The notes beneath the pieces were generated by a model. It saw nothing but the letters and a program-made list of their open reading frames with translations. It searched no databases and was not told the origin of the DNA. Shown in pieces: positions 1 to 11,316 of a stretch of DNA of 64,000 bases (the stretch's first letter is position 1; each line of letters begins with the position of its first letter). This DNA comes from Phoronis australis (taxonomy: Eukaryota > Phoronida > Phoronidae). The stretch is from contig NMRA01000512.1 of the NCBI GenBank assembly GCA_002633005.1, positions 248,884 through 312,883 of the forward strand, in the 5' to 3' direction. The position numbers and the translations under genes were made by a program.

Positions 1-46
1 GACACTACCATTTTGAGTTTGATATCTTTCGTTTAATGTAATTACA

Positions 47-49
47 GCT
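47..49 (+). other. splice acceptor of the zinc-finger terminal exon
   Basis: A T-rich tract followed by ATTACAG ends at 46. The acceptor is placed here because the finger reading frame stays open back to this point and a stop lies further upstream. The exact intron phase cannot be known without the previous exon. Confidence 0.55.
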
Positions 50-982
50 ACCATTAACAAAGGCTCTACCAGCAATGGGAGAGCAGTCACCAAATGTTGG
101 CGCTGTGACTTCACCACCACAGACTACTCACAATATAGACGGCATGCCACGACAGCTCACGTTGTCAACAGATACATCAAGTGCCAACAGTGCGGCCTAC
201 GGTTCAGGTCTGTCAGCAGCTTCAAGTATCATATAACTGTGTGTAATGATGAAGAGGGTTTGTCGTCATCCACCAAGTCTGAAAACCATACAGATGCGTA
301 TGGTTTGTTGGAATCAAAATCACAAAGGATTGACCGCCTAGGAAGCATTGACTATTTCAGTGTAGTTTTACAAGAAATTGAAAACTTAAATGATTTTACA
401 TGTGACGTACGTGGCAATAACTTGAGTACAACATGCAATAAACTAGTAAGAAAGTCCAGCAAATGTGACACAAGGCTTTGGGTTGGGAAGAAAACAAGGG
501 TATTCAGGGGAGAGCGAGGTGAAGCTTGTAAAAATTCAAATCTCCCACGTAGGAAGCCTATTAAGTGTCAACAGTGTGGTGCTGGGTTTGCAACGTCTAG
601 TGACTTACAAACACACATGCGTACTCACACAGGTGAGAAGCCCTACAAGTGTCAACAGTGTGGTGCTGGGTTTGCAAGGTCTAGTAACTTACAAACACAC
701 ATGCGTACTCACACAGGTGAGAAGCCCTACAAGTGTCAACAGTGTGAGGCTGGGTTTGCAACGTCTAGTAACTTACAAACTCACATGCGTATTCACACAG
801 GTGAGAAGCCCTACAAGTGTCAACAGTGTGATGCTGGGTTTGCAACGTCTAGTAACTTACAAACACACATGCGTACTCACACAGGTGAGAAGCCCTACAA
901 GTGTCAACAGTGTTATGTTACATACACCAGTAACCGAAGCCTTAAGTCACACATGTTGAAAACACATGCTGATGAGGACTAG
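47..982 (+). CDS. C2H2 zinc-finger protein, terminal exon (5' partial)
   Basis: Probably a nuclear DNA-binding protein. The exon starts after a pyrimidine-rich stretch ending in AG at 45-46; the frame is open from there to TAG at 980-982 (311 codons), while an in-frame stop lies upstream at 14-16, so earlier exons must lie outside the window. Two divergent fingers come first: one with CWRC (from about 95) and a distant HATTAH pair, then one with KCQQC (about 210) that ends His...Cys (C2HC-like). A non-finger spacer of roughly 100 residues follows, then five fingers with 84 bp spacing whose first cysteine codons lie near 566, 650, 734, 818 and 902. The first four are joined by canonical HTGEKPYK linkers and are almost identical in DNA; the fifth is divergent (YTSNRSLKSH). 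No KRAB, BTB or SCAN domain is visible in this part. Target and role are unknown. Confidence 0.88.
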   Translation, partial: ATINKGSTSNGRAVTKCWRCDFTTTDYSQYRRHATTAHVVNRYIKCQQCGLRFRSVSSFKYHITVCNDEEGLSSSTKSENHTDAYGLLESKSQRIDRLGSIDYFSVVLQEIENLNDFTCDVRGNNLSTTCNKLVRKSSKCDTRLWVGKKTRVFRGERGEACKNSNLPRRKPIKCQQCGAGFATSSDLQTHMRTHTGEKPYKCQQCGAGFARSSNLQTHMRTHTGEKPYKCQQCEAGFATSSNLQTHMRIHTGEKPYKCQQCDAGFATSSNLQTHMRTHTGEKPYKCQQCYVTYTSNRSLKSHMLKTHADED

Positions 983-1365
983 ACATGTCTATATGTATGT
1001 AATGATAGAAACCTAAGTGGTACTTAACTTACTTGATACTTTAGAAAGACTGAAAATAATTTGATGTCTTGTTGCTGAAGACCGATTCAGCTTTAATTAA
1101 GATTTCCACAATGTGACGTAATTCTACATATTTACCCGAACGTATACAAGATTGTTTTTACTGAGTGCATGGGAATTAGGATACCTGTGCGTAGTATATG
1201 CTGTTTTGTGAGCAACAAGTCCTGTGTATTCTGTGACTACACTATCTCACTGTCACAGTATAGGTTTAGGTTACACAGGAGAGGGAACCGTCTACAAATA
1301 TTCCGGCACCTATTGCTGTCATCAATCAAACTTTGCCCGATAAATAAAATTGATTGACAATTTAT
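983..1365 (+). other. 3' UTR of the zinc-finger gene with poly(A) signal
   Basis: Non-coding sequence follows the TAG at 980-982. A canonical AATAAA lies at 1343-1348, about 360 bases after the stop, which is a reasonable 3' end for a zinc-finger transcript. Cleavage would be expected about 15-25 bases further on. Confidence 0.5.
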
Positions 1366-1479
1366 TTTGGTCTGAAATTGTTTTTCTCTTCAAGACTAAC
1401 AAAACAAAACATTGCTTGGTAGGTAAATAGCCTCGTAAATAAACATTTGCAATATCTTTTGTTGTGAATAATCAAATTC

Positions 1480-4395
1480 TAAATTTTCTTGAGAAGGAAC
1501 TTCTCTGAATATCCCTGTAGGTTCCCTACCCTCATCTTGCTACACAAATTCCTCTAACACTGAAATCTCATTCACTTGATAGTCTGCCATTTTCTGGTTG
1601 TAACTCGGCTGTTTTTATTTTGTTGTCTGATTTTTATGCGTGATTTCACTAGGCATAGATACCAGGGTGGAGTTTCGTAGGCCAAGGGTCTTCAGGCCAG
1701 TGAAAGGCGAGTGGTTTGCAAGCATGCTTCTGAGAACTGTTGAGATTGAGGCACTGAAGGGATGGTTGAATGTTGAATTATGTGATTGAATTCATAAGTT
1801 ATGGAACAGATTATTTCTTCGTTTCTATTATTTTATAAGTACAAGATGTGGCATGTTGTACTAGTCGTCCATTTGTTGGTCATTGTTAATAGATTCTTTG
1901 AAGCTCGTTTAGCGAGGATGCTCGAGAGAGGTTTGTTAGAATTTTATTATATATTTTAAAAGTTTGTGTCTTCTAGTTTGTGACAAATTCCCAATATTTA
2001 TTGTTGATATGATGCTGTTTTGATTGTTATATCGTTGGTGTTGAACATTATCCTTATTTCCCTATGCGCAGAACGAGTCGCTTAAAGACCTTTAGATAAC
2101 TTTTCATCATTCCATGCTCTTTCTGTAAAAAAATGAATCTAAGCTTCGCCAATGCTAGCTTTAAAATGTGTTTTCACGCAACAAAAATCCTACTATTCTC
2201 ATCTTAGCTTTTTGTTCGCTCATGATTGGTGTCATACCAGTTCATTTTCACTGAAACGCTAGCGTTCTTGACTTCTCCTTCGGTGTAACTTCAAGGGTCA
2301 CTTTTATTTGTACTTTTCATCGGACAAATGATCGTGTTGTCTGAGGCTCGAAGAAACACCCCGGTGAAGAAAAATCGACGCCACCGATTTTGCTCATGAG
2401 GAAATGTGTTATAATGTTGTTTTTGTTGTTTAATACATCTTTATTAATTGTTATTCAAATGATGTGTTGTTTTAGATTGTGTTCTGTGCCATATCAGTCA
2501 AATTGTGGGAAACATTCAGGCGGCATTTGAATATCGATGCATTAATATACTGAAAACTTTAGTTACCTCAGCTGTAACCAAACAAAAACTCGCGACGCTC
2601 AGGGTTTTTGGTATGGCGTGGAGTATCATCGCAACGTACGATATATGATGAGCCAATTTCACATTTCGATGGTTTGGCGTGGCGATGAGAAAAGCCCTCA
2701 AAAAATAGAAATTCCCGCTTACAACGTAACAATTGGCATTTATAATTATATTAAACAAACCTTTTGTGGGATGTCCATCAAATCGATTAAAACAATAGTT
2801 TCTGTCTGACTGAAGTAGCATAGGCTATATTTTGACAGTTTTGGGAAAGTGTGACAAACGAATGTTAGATGCGTTAAAGAAAGGCTAAGCGACTACTAAT
2901 CCTGCGCTTGAGTGAAAAGTGAAATTTCAAGGTAGCAATTTTTATCACAGAATCTATAATTACGTTTACGTAAGTTAATGAATACACCAAAGCATTTCAA
3001 TTACCAAAACATGTACACGCACTACAATATCATACAGTATGTATTCAAGCCAATGTGTTGAAATAGCACTGACGTCCGTTTCAACTTTACAACGATAACC
3101 AACTCCCAATGTTCCCAATGTTTAAAAAGCGACAATCAAACCCAGGTTCGGTTGAATTACTTACCGCTATCAATTTAATCTCAACTTGTTTCTCACAAAA
3201 AACGAAGCGATTTTGGTCTTGCAAAGAGTTGACATTTCGCTGTTTCTCAAGACTTTGGCGAATAAACTGACACGAAAGCAGACTTGAGGGATCTGAGACC
3301 AAGTTCATAATGGTAATGTACGTCCAAATTTAAGTTTGTGGGTGATCCGTATGAAGGTTTCAGATGCTGTGCTTTATGCACTGTTCGTTAGAAATTAGAA
3401 ATCGTTTAAAAAATGCTCCACGCTTGTACGAAGGGATATTAAAAAAAGGACTTTGAATTTCGTAAAGTCCTATTTTTAATATCCCTTGGAGCATTGTTTA
3501 AACGATTTTTAATTTCAGACTCCATCCTGAACATTTACATTAAAATTTTTCGGTAAAATTTTGATACCGTTATTGATGCTATTGATGCATCTTTCTTTTT
3601 GATGAATTTTTCTGAAAACGCGTTCACGTGACCAGATTAATGTCAGATTGGTGAAATTCAAAAATCGAATTGCACACTTTCTTCTTTCAAAAGTAACCTA
3701 CCTTTACCGAGTTATCTTCCATAATTTTGTCGATGTGTTGGTAAATACACAGATGTCGACGAGGTTGTGCGTAGACCCTAGACCTAATCATTTTTGTGAC
3801 TCAGATGGTGGCTTCACAGTCGCTCCAACTTTACAAATTCATAGATTTCTAGGGCCAGGGTTTAATCTCCGAACTGAGCCTTGAAGGGGACTCGAAACTA
3901 TTACCAGTCATGTCGCATTATTCGAGTACAAATTTGTAGATCCCCACGAAGCAAGCCATGCAATTGACCAGTTTTTGAGCTGAGTGCAAAGATTAGCCAG
4001 GGTCCAGGTATTGAGGTGTTGCGTTCATTGTATAATAATTCCTTAAGTCATATTTAACTTTTAAAGTGTTTTAATTTTGCAAATAGAACAGAATCGTCTA
4101 GTATTAGTTGTTTCAGCAACTTTTGTATGGTATCAAGTACCTCACTTGAACGATGATTCGTTGACGTTGAAAATTTAAATTCCATGGTTTTAATCAAATG
4201 TTAATAGAATTGCTACGTTCTTTTATTTGCAAACTTTACCCTGAATCTTTGTTTTCATTATCTTAGATTGATCTTGAATTGTTTGGAATTGGATTTTCAC
4301 AGTTTTGATTTTTCCAACATAGAGGTCACTGACAAAGTCTTACAACTACGCCTTTCCTGTTAACACGGTTAAATTCGTGGTATCAGAACGTTACA
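1480..4395. repeat. duplicated non-coding flank, left copy
   Basis: No credible gene. Several blocks recur in the same order, diverged, in the right flank: around 1540-1680 against 54690-54810 (CATCGATACCAGGGT-type block), 2040-2150 against 55910-56010 (CCTTATTTCCCTATGCGCA), and 2385-2445 against 56215-56275 (GATTTTGC..CATGAGGAAATG). The two flanks are therefore ancient paralogous copies. Short reading frames here are not shared and are not supported. Confidence 0.6.
3391..3516. repeat. foldback (long inverted repeat), MITE-like
   Basis: Two arms of about 53 bases are near-perfect reverse complements around a loop of roughly 10 bases near AATTTCG. The left arm starts GAAATTAGAAATCGTTTAAA and the right arm ends with its complement. 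The left arm carries about 12 extra bases (near 3420-3432) absent from the right. There is no coding capacity. A small foldback or MITE is the simplest reading; a transcribed hairpin is possible but unsupported. Confidence 0.7.
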
Positions 4396-4540
4396 TGTGC
4401 TAGAGAAACATAATCCAAGAAAATTCACGCTGGGCATGCGCAAGGAACTAAACCGAAGAAATAACGTCATACGTATAAATGCGTTGATTTTCTGTCATTA
4501 AAGTTTTACACAATAGATACCGCTACGAACGGTAAGTATT
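4395..4540 (+). promoter_or_regulatory. promoter / first-exon-like block with splice donor (left copy)
   Basis: A TATAAAT at 4474-4480 is followed about 50 bases later by CGCTACGAACG and a consensus donor GTAAGT beginning at 4532. The same block recurs at 62570-62725, where the stretch leading to the donor is almost unchanged, although the TATA has decayed. Conservation of the splice-donor end suggests a real, probably non-coding, first exon on the plus strand. I could not find the next exon, so the gene is unidentified and may be dead. Confidence 0.4.
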
Positions 4541-5091
4541 GAAGCCAAAGTAATATGCACACTGGGATCGCCGCTACGTAACATTAAACGCTTTTTTAAG
4601 AGTCACCGCACATACAGTATTTTGATGTTTTTACTTTTGTTTCTAGTGTCAGTGAATTTGGTAGTTCCATAAATTCATTCATACCTGCGGCACCGGGCGC
4701 ACGTGTAACCTGTTGATAGCTACATTCTTGCTTCAATGGTCAAGTAGTTTAATCAATTCTTTTTGCAAGCTGTTGCGAGTTGAATTAAATTTCCTTAATT
4801 TAGGCAGACAGAGAAAGGTCCGCGCAATTTAACCCCATTTACGGAAAACGCTAGATTAGAATGGGTTTTGCACAAAGTTGCTGTGGTCAATAAGTGTCAA
4901 GTCATTCCAAGATTGGATTGTCAATTAAAAAACCTACACAGTTATTATTCCCTACTATGCAATGTAATGGGCCTACTATGTTCACGGGCTTTTGAGAAAG
5001 CAGGATCAAGGTAATCAATTTGGTCAGGTTCAAACAAAATCAACATCTAGATGGATATGAAGAGCTTGATAGGCCCCCACGAAAGCTTACT

Positions 5092-5228
5092 GCTTTTCGA
5101 AATAGCCACGCCATGTTAAAATTCACTAGCATCACGTCTTTGGTGGATAGGCTTACAGCGCCATCTACATATACGATTTAATGCTGACGGGAGGTTTCAA
5201 CCTTTTGTTATAAACAGCGTTTTAACAA
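5092..5228 (-). repeat. interspersed repeat, inverted copy of a family also in intron 7
   Basis: Read on the minus strand this matches sequence in intron 7 of astacin genes A (27222-27372) and B (47771-47925): GCTGTTTATA, then GTTGAAACCTCCCGTC, then a TGGCGCTG block, then CCACCAAAGACGTGA-type sequence, and a final GGCTATTTCGAAA. It is non-coding and its class is unknown (SINE or MITE). Confidence 0.55.
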
Positions 5229-6781
5229 GTTGCTGCTGTCGGATTGCCGGCAAGTTTTCATTGATGTGCGGTGAAATATACTAGTGGATTATAGAAAGGC
5301 AAACCTCAAGAAATGGATGAAGGACAATGTGTTCCATGCAATGTCCAATGGAGAGAAGTATTCGGGGCTGCTACTACTATAGTAGCGAGTTTTATTGCTC
5401 TTGAGCAACAGTATCAAAATGCGCCCCCCGGTGTGTCTTTGCCGACGAAAAAAAAAACGTTTTTGACAAAAAGTATTTATATATGTGAACATTGTTTTCA
5501 TGAAAACATTTTTATGTTTTTACACATAGTGATAAACTGTTGCGAGCCTTTCCCTGGGTAAATTTGTTAAAACTCACCCTTTCCCAAGTTGCCACGGAAA
5601 CATGCACGCGCAATAACTGAAACACCGTTCTGAAACAAACCCTTTTCATGTTTTATGGTGGCCTTCGGAAACTCTTCAGGTGTAAAACACATTCCGTAGT
5701 TAATAATATCTTCATGATGTGAGTAATGTCATTGAAGTCTCCTTCAAATGCTGCATCAAAATCGGCACAACATTGAAGCATGTCGTCTTGGGCATGCTGC
5801 CTACATTACTGGAAGCCGAACTGAGCGTTCAGGGTTTGAATACGGTTTCGGCATTCAGTTCATGACCTTCAGTTACTTGCGGAAAATTGGAAGAGAAAAA
5901 GTGGCCTCCGGAGGCACTGACGGATCTACTGTCGCAAACGCCGCCGGGGCTACAGCCACAATTTTCGAAGGAATTGTGTTTGATCGTGTCCACAAGCAGT
6001 GTGCTGAGCCCCTTGCCTCCTCACCCTCTGGCGTATCCTAAAATATTCCACGGTAGGGTCGATCGCAAATTGTTGACTCCCATTTGGGGACGAGGGGGCG
6101 CTGAAATGAATGATAACGTGGGGCCCTTTTCCAGTGAAAAGGGAGCAAAACACAAGAATGAACTGTTTTCACGGAGGGTGGATTTTTGAGGCAGAGTCAG
6201 CTTGCTAGAGTGCCCTCCTGGCTACGGCAGTGCCCTTACCTTAAACGCGCCTGAGCAGAAGTGGGTGCTCGTTAACATTTTTCAGCCGTCAAGTAAAGAA
6301 AACCTTTAGTCATGTCCTCTTTTTATTTGTTGTGGTCTGATTGTGCCCCTGTTTTGTTGGCGCCCAGGGACTCCCCCACTCCCCCTCGCTACGCCACTGG
6401 CTGCGACTGATCCCAGCCAACGTCAAAAAGGCTAAACTATATTATTGAACTTAACCCAATCAAACGACGGGAGATGTTGTCCATGGAATTTATTCTTCTA
6501 GTTTTAAATCGATGAACCACTATGTAGTAGCATGGTAGTGCCTTTCTTAATTACATACCGCTACTCCGAAGGCCTACTACGCACCAATGTAAATAAGTTA
6601 GAGGTTGGTTGACAAAGGACCAATAGATTTTAGAAACTACATAATCACATCACCACCTCAAAGCAACTTTAGGAAATCTTAGGTCTTCATGTATAACCAA
6701 ATATCTAAAAAAAAAAAACAGATTTTAAATCAGTGAAAGTAGAACGCCTTTAGAATTTGATTTTTGGGCTGTTGCCAATGT

Positions 6782-6815
6782 GTCACGTGATGCAATTAAA
6801 ATAGCATCACGTGAC
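6782..6815. repeat. short palindrome with two CACGTG cores
   Basis: GTCACGTGATGC is followed after ten bases by its exact reverse complement. Each arm contains the E-box core CACGTG. This could be a paired binding site or a small foldback end; nothing nearby decides. Confidence 0.5.
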
Positions 6816-9800
6816 CGTGTGTTTTTAGTAAAATTTAGCAAAAAAGAAAGGTACATGAACAGTAAAACAACGGTATCAATAACATGATGAATTTTGTTTG
6901 ATATAAATCTGCAAGGTAAGATCTCAAAAATGCTGTCACAACTTCTTTTGAAAAACATAATTTCGGTTTTGTTTTATGCAACTTTAAAGTTTGTTCATAA
7001 AAACCGTAAAAGTCCTATTTCTATAGAGCCTCGTGCAAAAGAGGAACATTTCAAAAACAATACCTGACAGTCGTTTGGAGAACACTGCATAACGAAAGTA
7101 TAGTATCTGAAAAATTCGTATGAATCTAACAAGCCGTTTGTGAGATATTATGTTCTGAAGATAACCCAATTTGGACATTTTTCTATGTCCCTGCAGAGGT
7201 ATTTATCATAATCTATTTTGCCCGATCACGCTTACGACGACTAAGAGCTAGGTTGCAGAGTAAAACTAGAGTAATATAAGATGAGAGTTGTCGAATAGTG
7301 ACATCAAGTATGACGTAAGTATGACGTAAGTAGAAAAGGTAACATGAAGTGTCCCCAATTATTCAAGAAAAACAAAGAGAATTAAGAAAATCTTAGAGGG
7401 CTTAGCAGAAAATGTAAACTAAGAAAAAACTCATACCCGGGATGGAGCGTGGGAAAAATACTGAGACAATGCGTAGCTGGCCTTGTGGTCGACGACGCAA
7501 GTGGCTGAATGAAGTAGACCGCAATGTACTGAAGAAAGGAAATGTGACTGACCAATGAGATGTCGAGTAGAGAAGTGCATGAATACAAAAGTAGGACCGA
7601 GAGCATGCCCGCACACAGCCTAAAATATACTGGTGGGGGGCTCGAATGTTCCAGTATGTGGACCTTTTACTGAAAAATGGGGACTAAAAACGCTCAGACC
7701 TATGAATTGTGCATTCCCGCCGAATTCCTGTGCACTTTTGTCTCATTTTCTCAGACTTATGTTTCTCTGAGGCGGATCTTTTTGGCCACTTCACCAAATT
7801 GGAGGTTTGTTCGAGCCCCCCGAGCCCCCCCTCCTCGCGCATGGAGAGGATATAAATAGAAGCGAGTATTGCTAAATGAGCTCTAAGGGTGGATATAAAA
7901 TTAAAAATGACAAAGATGAAAATAATGACGATTATTACATTTTACAACTTAAATTTAATAAAATCTCCAGGGGCTTCGATATTGCCCGATTCCGCTGTTA
8001 CTTTGCGGCACTCACATTCAAAAGGATTCCGCCACCTCACGCACAAGTTCAAGTTACGGCGCATAAAAACTGTAATAGCAGTGTTTTTCCATTGGCCATG
8101 GCCCTAATGACTGGTAAAACAACTGCGGATAACAAGGGGCAAGTGTTCGACCGAGGCAAATTATTCGTGCTGTCGAACTGAGACTTATCTATAAGTTCTT
8201 GGCCACAGTAAGATTAAAAACCGGACCCTGCAGCTATGGTGATGACCAACTACTGACTACTCTGCCTGGGTGTCAGGCTATAGACCCTATTCACGCCGAC
8301 AGGAGGCGCATTACAAAACGAGGCTCGCTACGATAGCTCTGTTTATCGCAGTGAGCCTTGCTTTGGATTTTAATGTCCGCCGCGTGAATAGAGTCTGTGG
8401 CGGGACTTCGTCTCAATATCTTTGGAACACACGTCTAGCTCGGTTTTCAGAACTCAAACAAAGTTCGTTTCGAATTGGCAATGCCACAGTGACACTTGCT
8501 GCCAAACGTTGACACTAAAAATCATTCGTTCATCAATAAGCAGATGTTGCCAGCTAAGCCTAGTCTTGTATAACCGTGATTTTTCCTATAATACCAAAAA
8601 TGCGCTTTCGCACGCCAAGAATCTCATCAATAATGACCAAGCCATCACAGTCCATCACTGGTCAAACTGATAAAACCTTTCTAGGAGGGCAGATGCCGTG
8701 TTTATGTAGACATTCCTTTTTATCTAGACGCTCTTTTTTGTTAACCCGAGACGCTGGTTTTGTTTGAGCGGGTGTTCACAATGTACCAATTCATCTGAAT
8801 AATTTAATTGTCAATAATTATTATTTCATTAAAAATGCATGTCTTTATTCTAAAAACCAAGAGTGTCACAAAATTAATAGCCACAAGTGTAACAGCGTTC
8901 CATGCACTTACGCCATCTACATGCCTATTGCAACAGACAGTGTTCATGGTCAGCAAGCCTACCAGCCTGCTTGATGAATTTTGCGAGTGTTTTAATGTTT
9001 TTCTTAGCTGTAATATTTTTCACTGAAACTGCTTTACTTCCCAAGCATTCTATTCTAATGCATTGGTACGTGAAACACCGACCGACATGGTGTTCTGGTA
9101 GCATCTTGCATTCGATCAGCACGTAGGGCAGCAGGATTCTATTGTCCGACCTGTTGTTATCTTATGTTTCCTCAGGTTACAGTGACCTGTTATCACCTGC
9201 ATTTCCAATTGCAATTATGTCCTGGTCAGACTCAAAAGCGTGGTAGTAAGACTGGGAGTTACCCAGCTCACCACCTGTTGAGTTCTTCTACAGTCACTTC
9301 TGTTGGTCCAAGATGTTTTCCATCGTTTTGATGACCAATCCCTTATTCCTAAAACGCAGGAATTATAAGGGACAGGCAATATTAGCTCAAGTCCTTGAAA
9401 TTCAAGGTCTAGACCATGTTTGGCTTCCTAGTTACCTAGAAAACGTTCAAATTTGGCGAACTTTGGAACAAAACTGATATTCTAAGCGCAATTACCAGGC
9501 TGTTCGCCCATATTACGAGCAATTTCATCATTAAAAATGGTCAAAAAACGAATTAGTTTCCCTCTCTAAGGCAAATCCTTTTTTTGAGGTGGTACCGCCA
9601 TCAGCAGACTGCGGTAAGTCTCGAGTTGTATGTTTTGGCAAGTATTTGATGGTTTGAAAGTTACTATCTTCTTGAATTTTACGCTACACAAAAGTACTGG
9701 CCGAAACGGCGAAGGTACTATAATATTTAATGAACGGACCTTCTGCTTTAGAAAGGATTTGGCACATGTGGTTTGTTAAAATACGCGTTTCCCTTAACAC

Positions 9801-11196
9801 TTGCAGATTACAAAGTGCCCATAAGTAATCATAATCTAAAGGTACACTCCAATAACCTCTAATAACTTCCAATTTCTCGCAGTACAAGTTTGCACAATTG
9901 AACTATTTCACAATAAGGCGCTTTACTATACGCTTAACGTAAACCGATTCAACTAATAAAATTGCACTATTTTCTGAGCACTCTCCCAGATGAAAATCTA
10001 CATTATAACACGGGAGCTTAATGTAGGTCAATTACTTTATGACTGACAGATGTGATTATTATGTTAAAGGCGCTGGCAACCAGCCTTTTATCAAAAACTC
10101 ACTTTCAGATTTTAAAGTCACACTTGTAGTTAGAAGGCCTGAACCAGTCTTACAAGGGTTATGTATCTACCGAACATAAGGTCGCTATTTCAAATTTCAG
10201 ATGTTTTTAAAGCAGTAAAGCTGTTATTTTTCTACTGCAATGCCATAATTGGATGATCAGATCTTTTTTGTTAAGATTTACCTACAATGCTATTGATAAC
10301 ACGTGATATAAATAACAAAGATGGAACATCAAAAACACGGTTGCAGTTTTGCTCATTATCCTTTCGTTTTCGTTTTATGGAACTTTTGAATTTCGATTTT
10401 TGACATCCTCTTGTGCCCCAAAGTTCACAAATAAATTAGAAAGCAATCCAAGGAGAAGGTGACATATACCCTTAAATCCGACATTTCAAGAACTACATGT
10501 AAATGTTGGCTCTAATATCCTAATGATACCTGATGGTGTGACCCTCTATTTGTTTTGTTTGGCATGGAATTAAAAAGCCTCAACTATCTTCGACTTTTTG
10601 CTGAACATGCGTTATCGAATGAGTCAAATTTGCTCTCTTTTATTTTATTGATCGTGCGCTGTACATGTAAATTGAGAATGGCCATCGACAAAATGTCACG
10701 TGACTCCACTATGCCTGTCCGTGGTGTCAACTTCGGAATGGGGAAAACAAGGAAGGTTTTGGCTCTTTAACAGTATTTTTGTAGCGCAGAACGACAATCT
10801 GTAAATGACTGAGATGTCTATTTTAAAAACGCAACTGTTTTTAAAGAATGCAATGCAGAAGACACTAACATAGTCAAATGTTCCCTAGGAGGACCGCAAC
10901 TGCTAGTGCGACTAAAAACTGATTCACTTTCTGCATTTCAAAGTACCTCGCCGTTTTCAAAATAAACCTTGAAAAGAAACAAGGATGAGTACTAATCCGA
11001 GCAGTGGTCGGTTAATAAAATATTTCCAAATGTTACTGCAAGGCGCCTATAGTCGTTGATGTCGATGGCGTCTAAACTGTACCTAGCTGCCTTCGACGTT
11101 GTCGTCGCTTTTTAGTCAACATCAACGTTTTAGTCTACTGTTTTGTTACTGACTTAGGATTAAAAACCCACACACCAACATTAACGCAGAAATATA

Positions 11197-11204
11197 TATA
11201 AATA
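11197..11204 (+). promoter_or_regulatory. TATA box, astacin promoter copy 1
   Basis: TATAAATA lies 63 bases before the exon 1 ATG. The same box is in the duplicate at 14910-14917 and as TATAAA at 38692 before gene B, so it is conserved between paralogues. Transcription would start near 11228, giving a 5' UTR of about 30 bases. Confidence 0.65.
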
Positions 11205-11259
11205 CCATTTGCAAAACAATCCTCTGCACAAGTAGGAGACACTAAGCTTCTCAGCGGAA

Positions 11260-11316
11260 ATGGCTTTCGCGGTTCCTTGGACATTGTCGTCTATCTGTGT
11301 AATCATACTAACTGGG
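11260..11316 (+). CDS. astacin A exon 1, extra upstream copy (signal peptide)
   Basis: ATG plus 18 codons, [19 protein letters not shown], then donor GTGAGT at 11317 in phase 0. This is a typical secretion signal, identical to the exon at 14973. It lacks its own exons 2-10 before the second copy, so it is an alternative first exon, a duplicate remnant or an assembly duplicate. The start context (G at -3, G at +4) is good. Confidence 0.6.

Larger units (their letters stand above)
4560..8088. other. intergenic region, no supported gene
   Basis: Short open frames exist (for example near 5313-5561 and 5748-6189) but none shows a recognisable domain, splice context or conservation in a paralogous copy. 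It holds a repeat-family member at 5092-5228, a short CACGTG-containing palindrome at 6782-6815 and GC-rich repeat debris around 6180-6410. Confidence 0.5.

Noticed and set aside
465-959. 164-codon frame overlapping the zinc fingers
   Set aside because: It is the shifted frame of the same 84 bp finger repeats; the repetition makes both frames open.
9684-9887. 67-codon minus-strand frame, identical at 13397-13600
   Set aside because: Same duplicated block; no counterpart frame in the gene B flank and no recognisable domain.
10555-10770. 71-codon frame, identical at 14268-14483
   Set aside because: Identical only because the 3.7 kb block is duplicated. In the homologous gene B flank (38055) the internal ATG is followed at once by a stop, so it is not conserved as protein.
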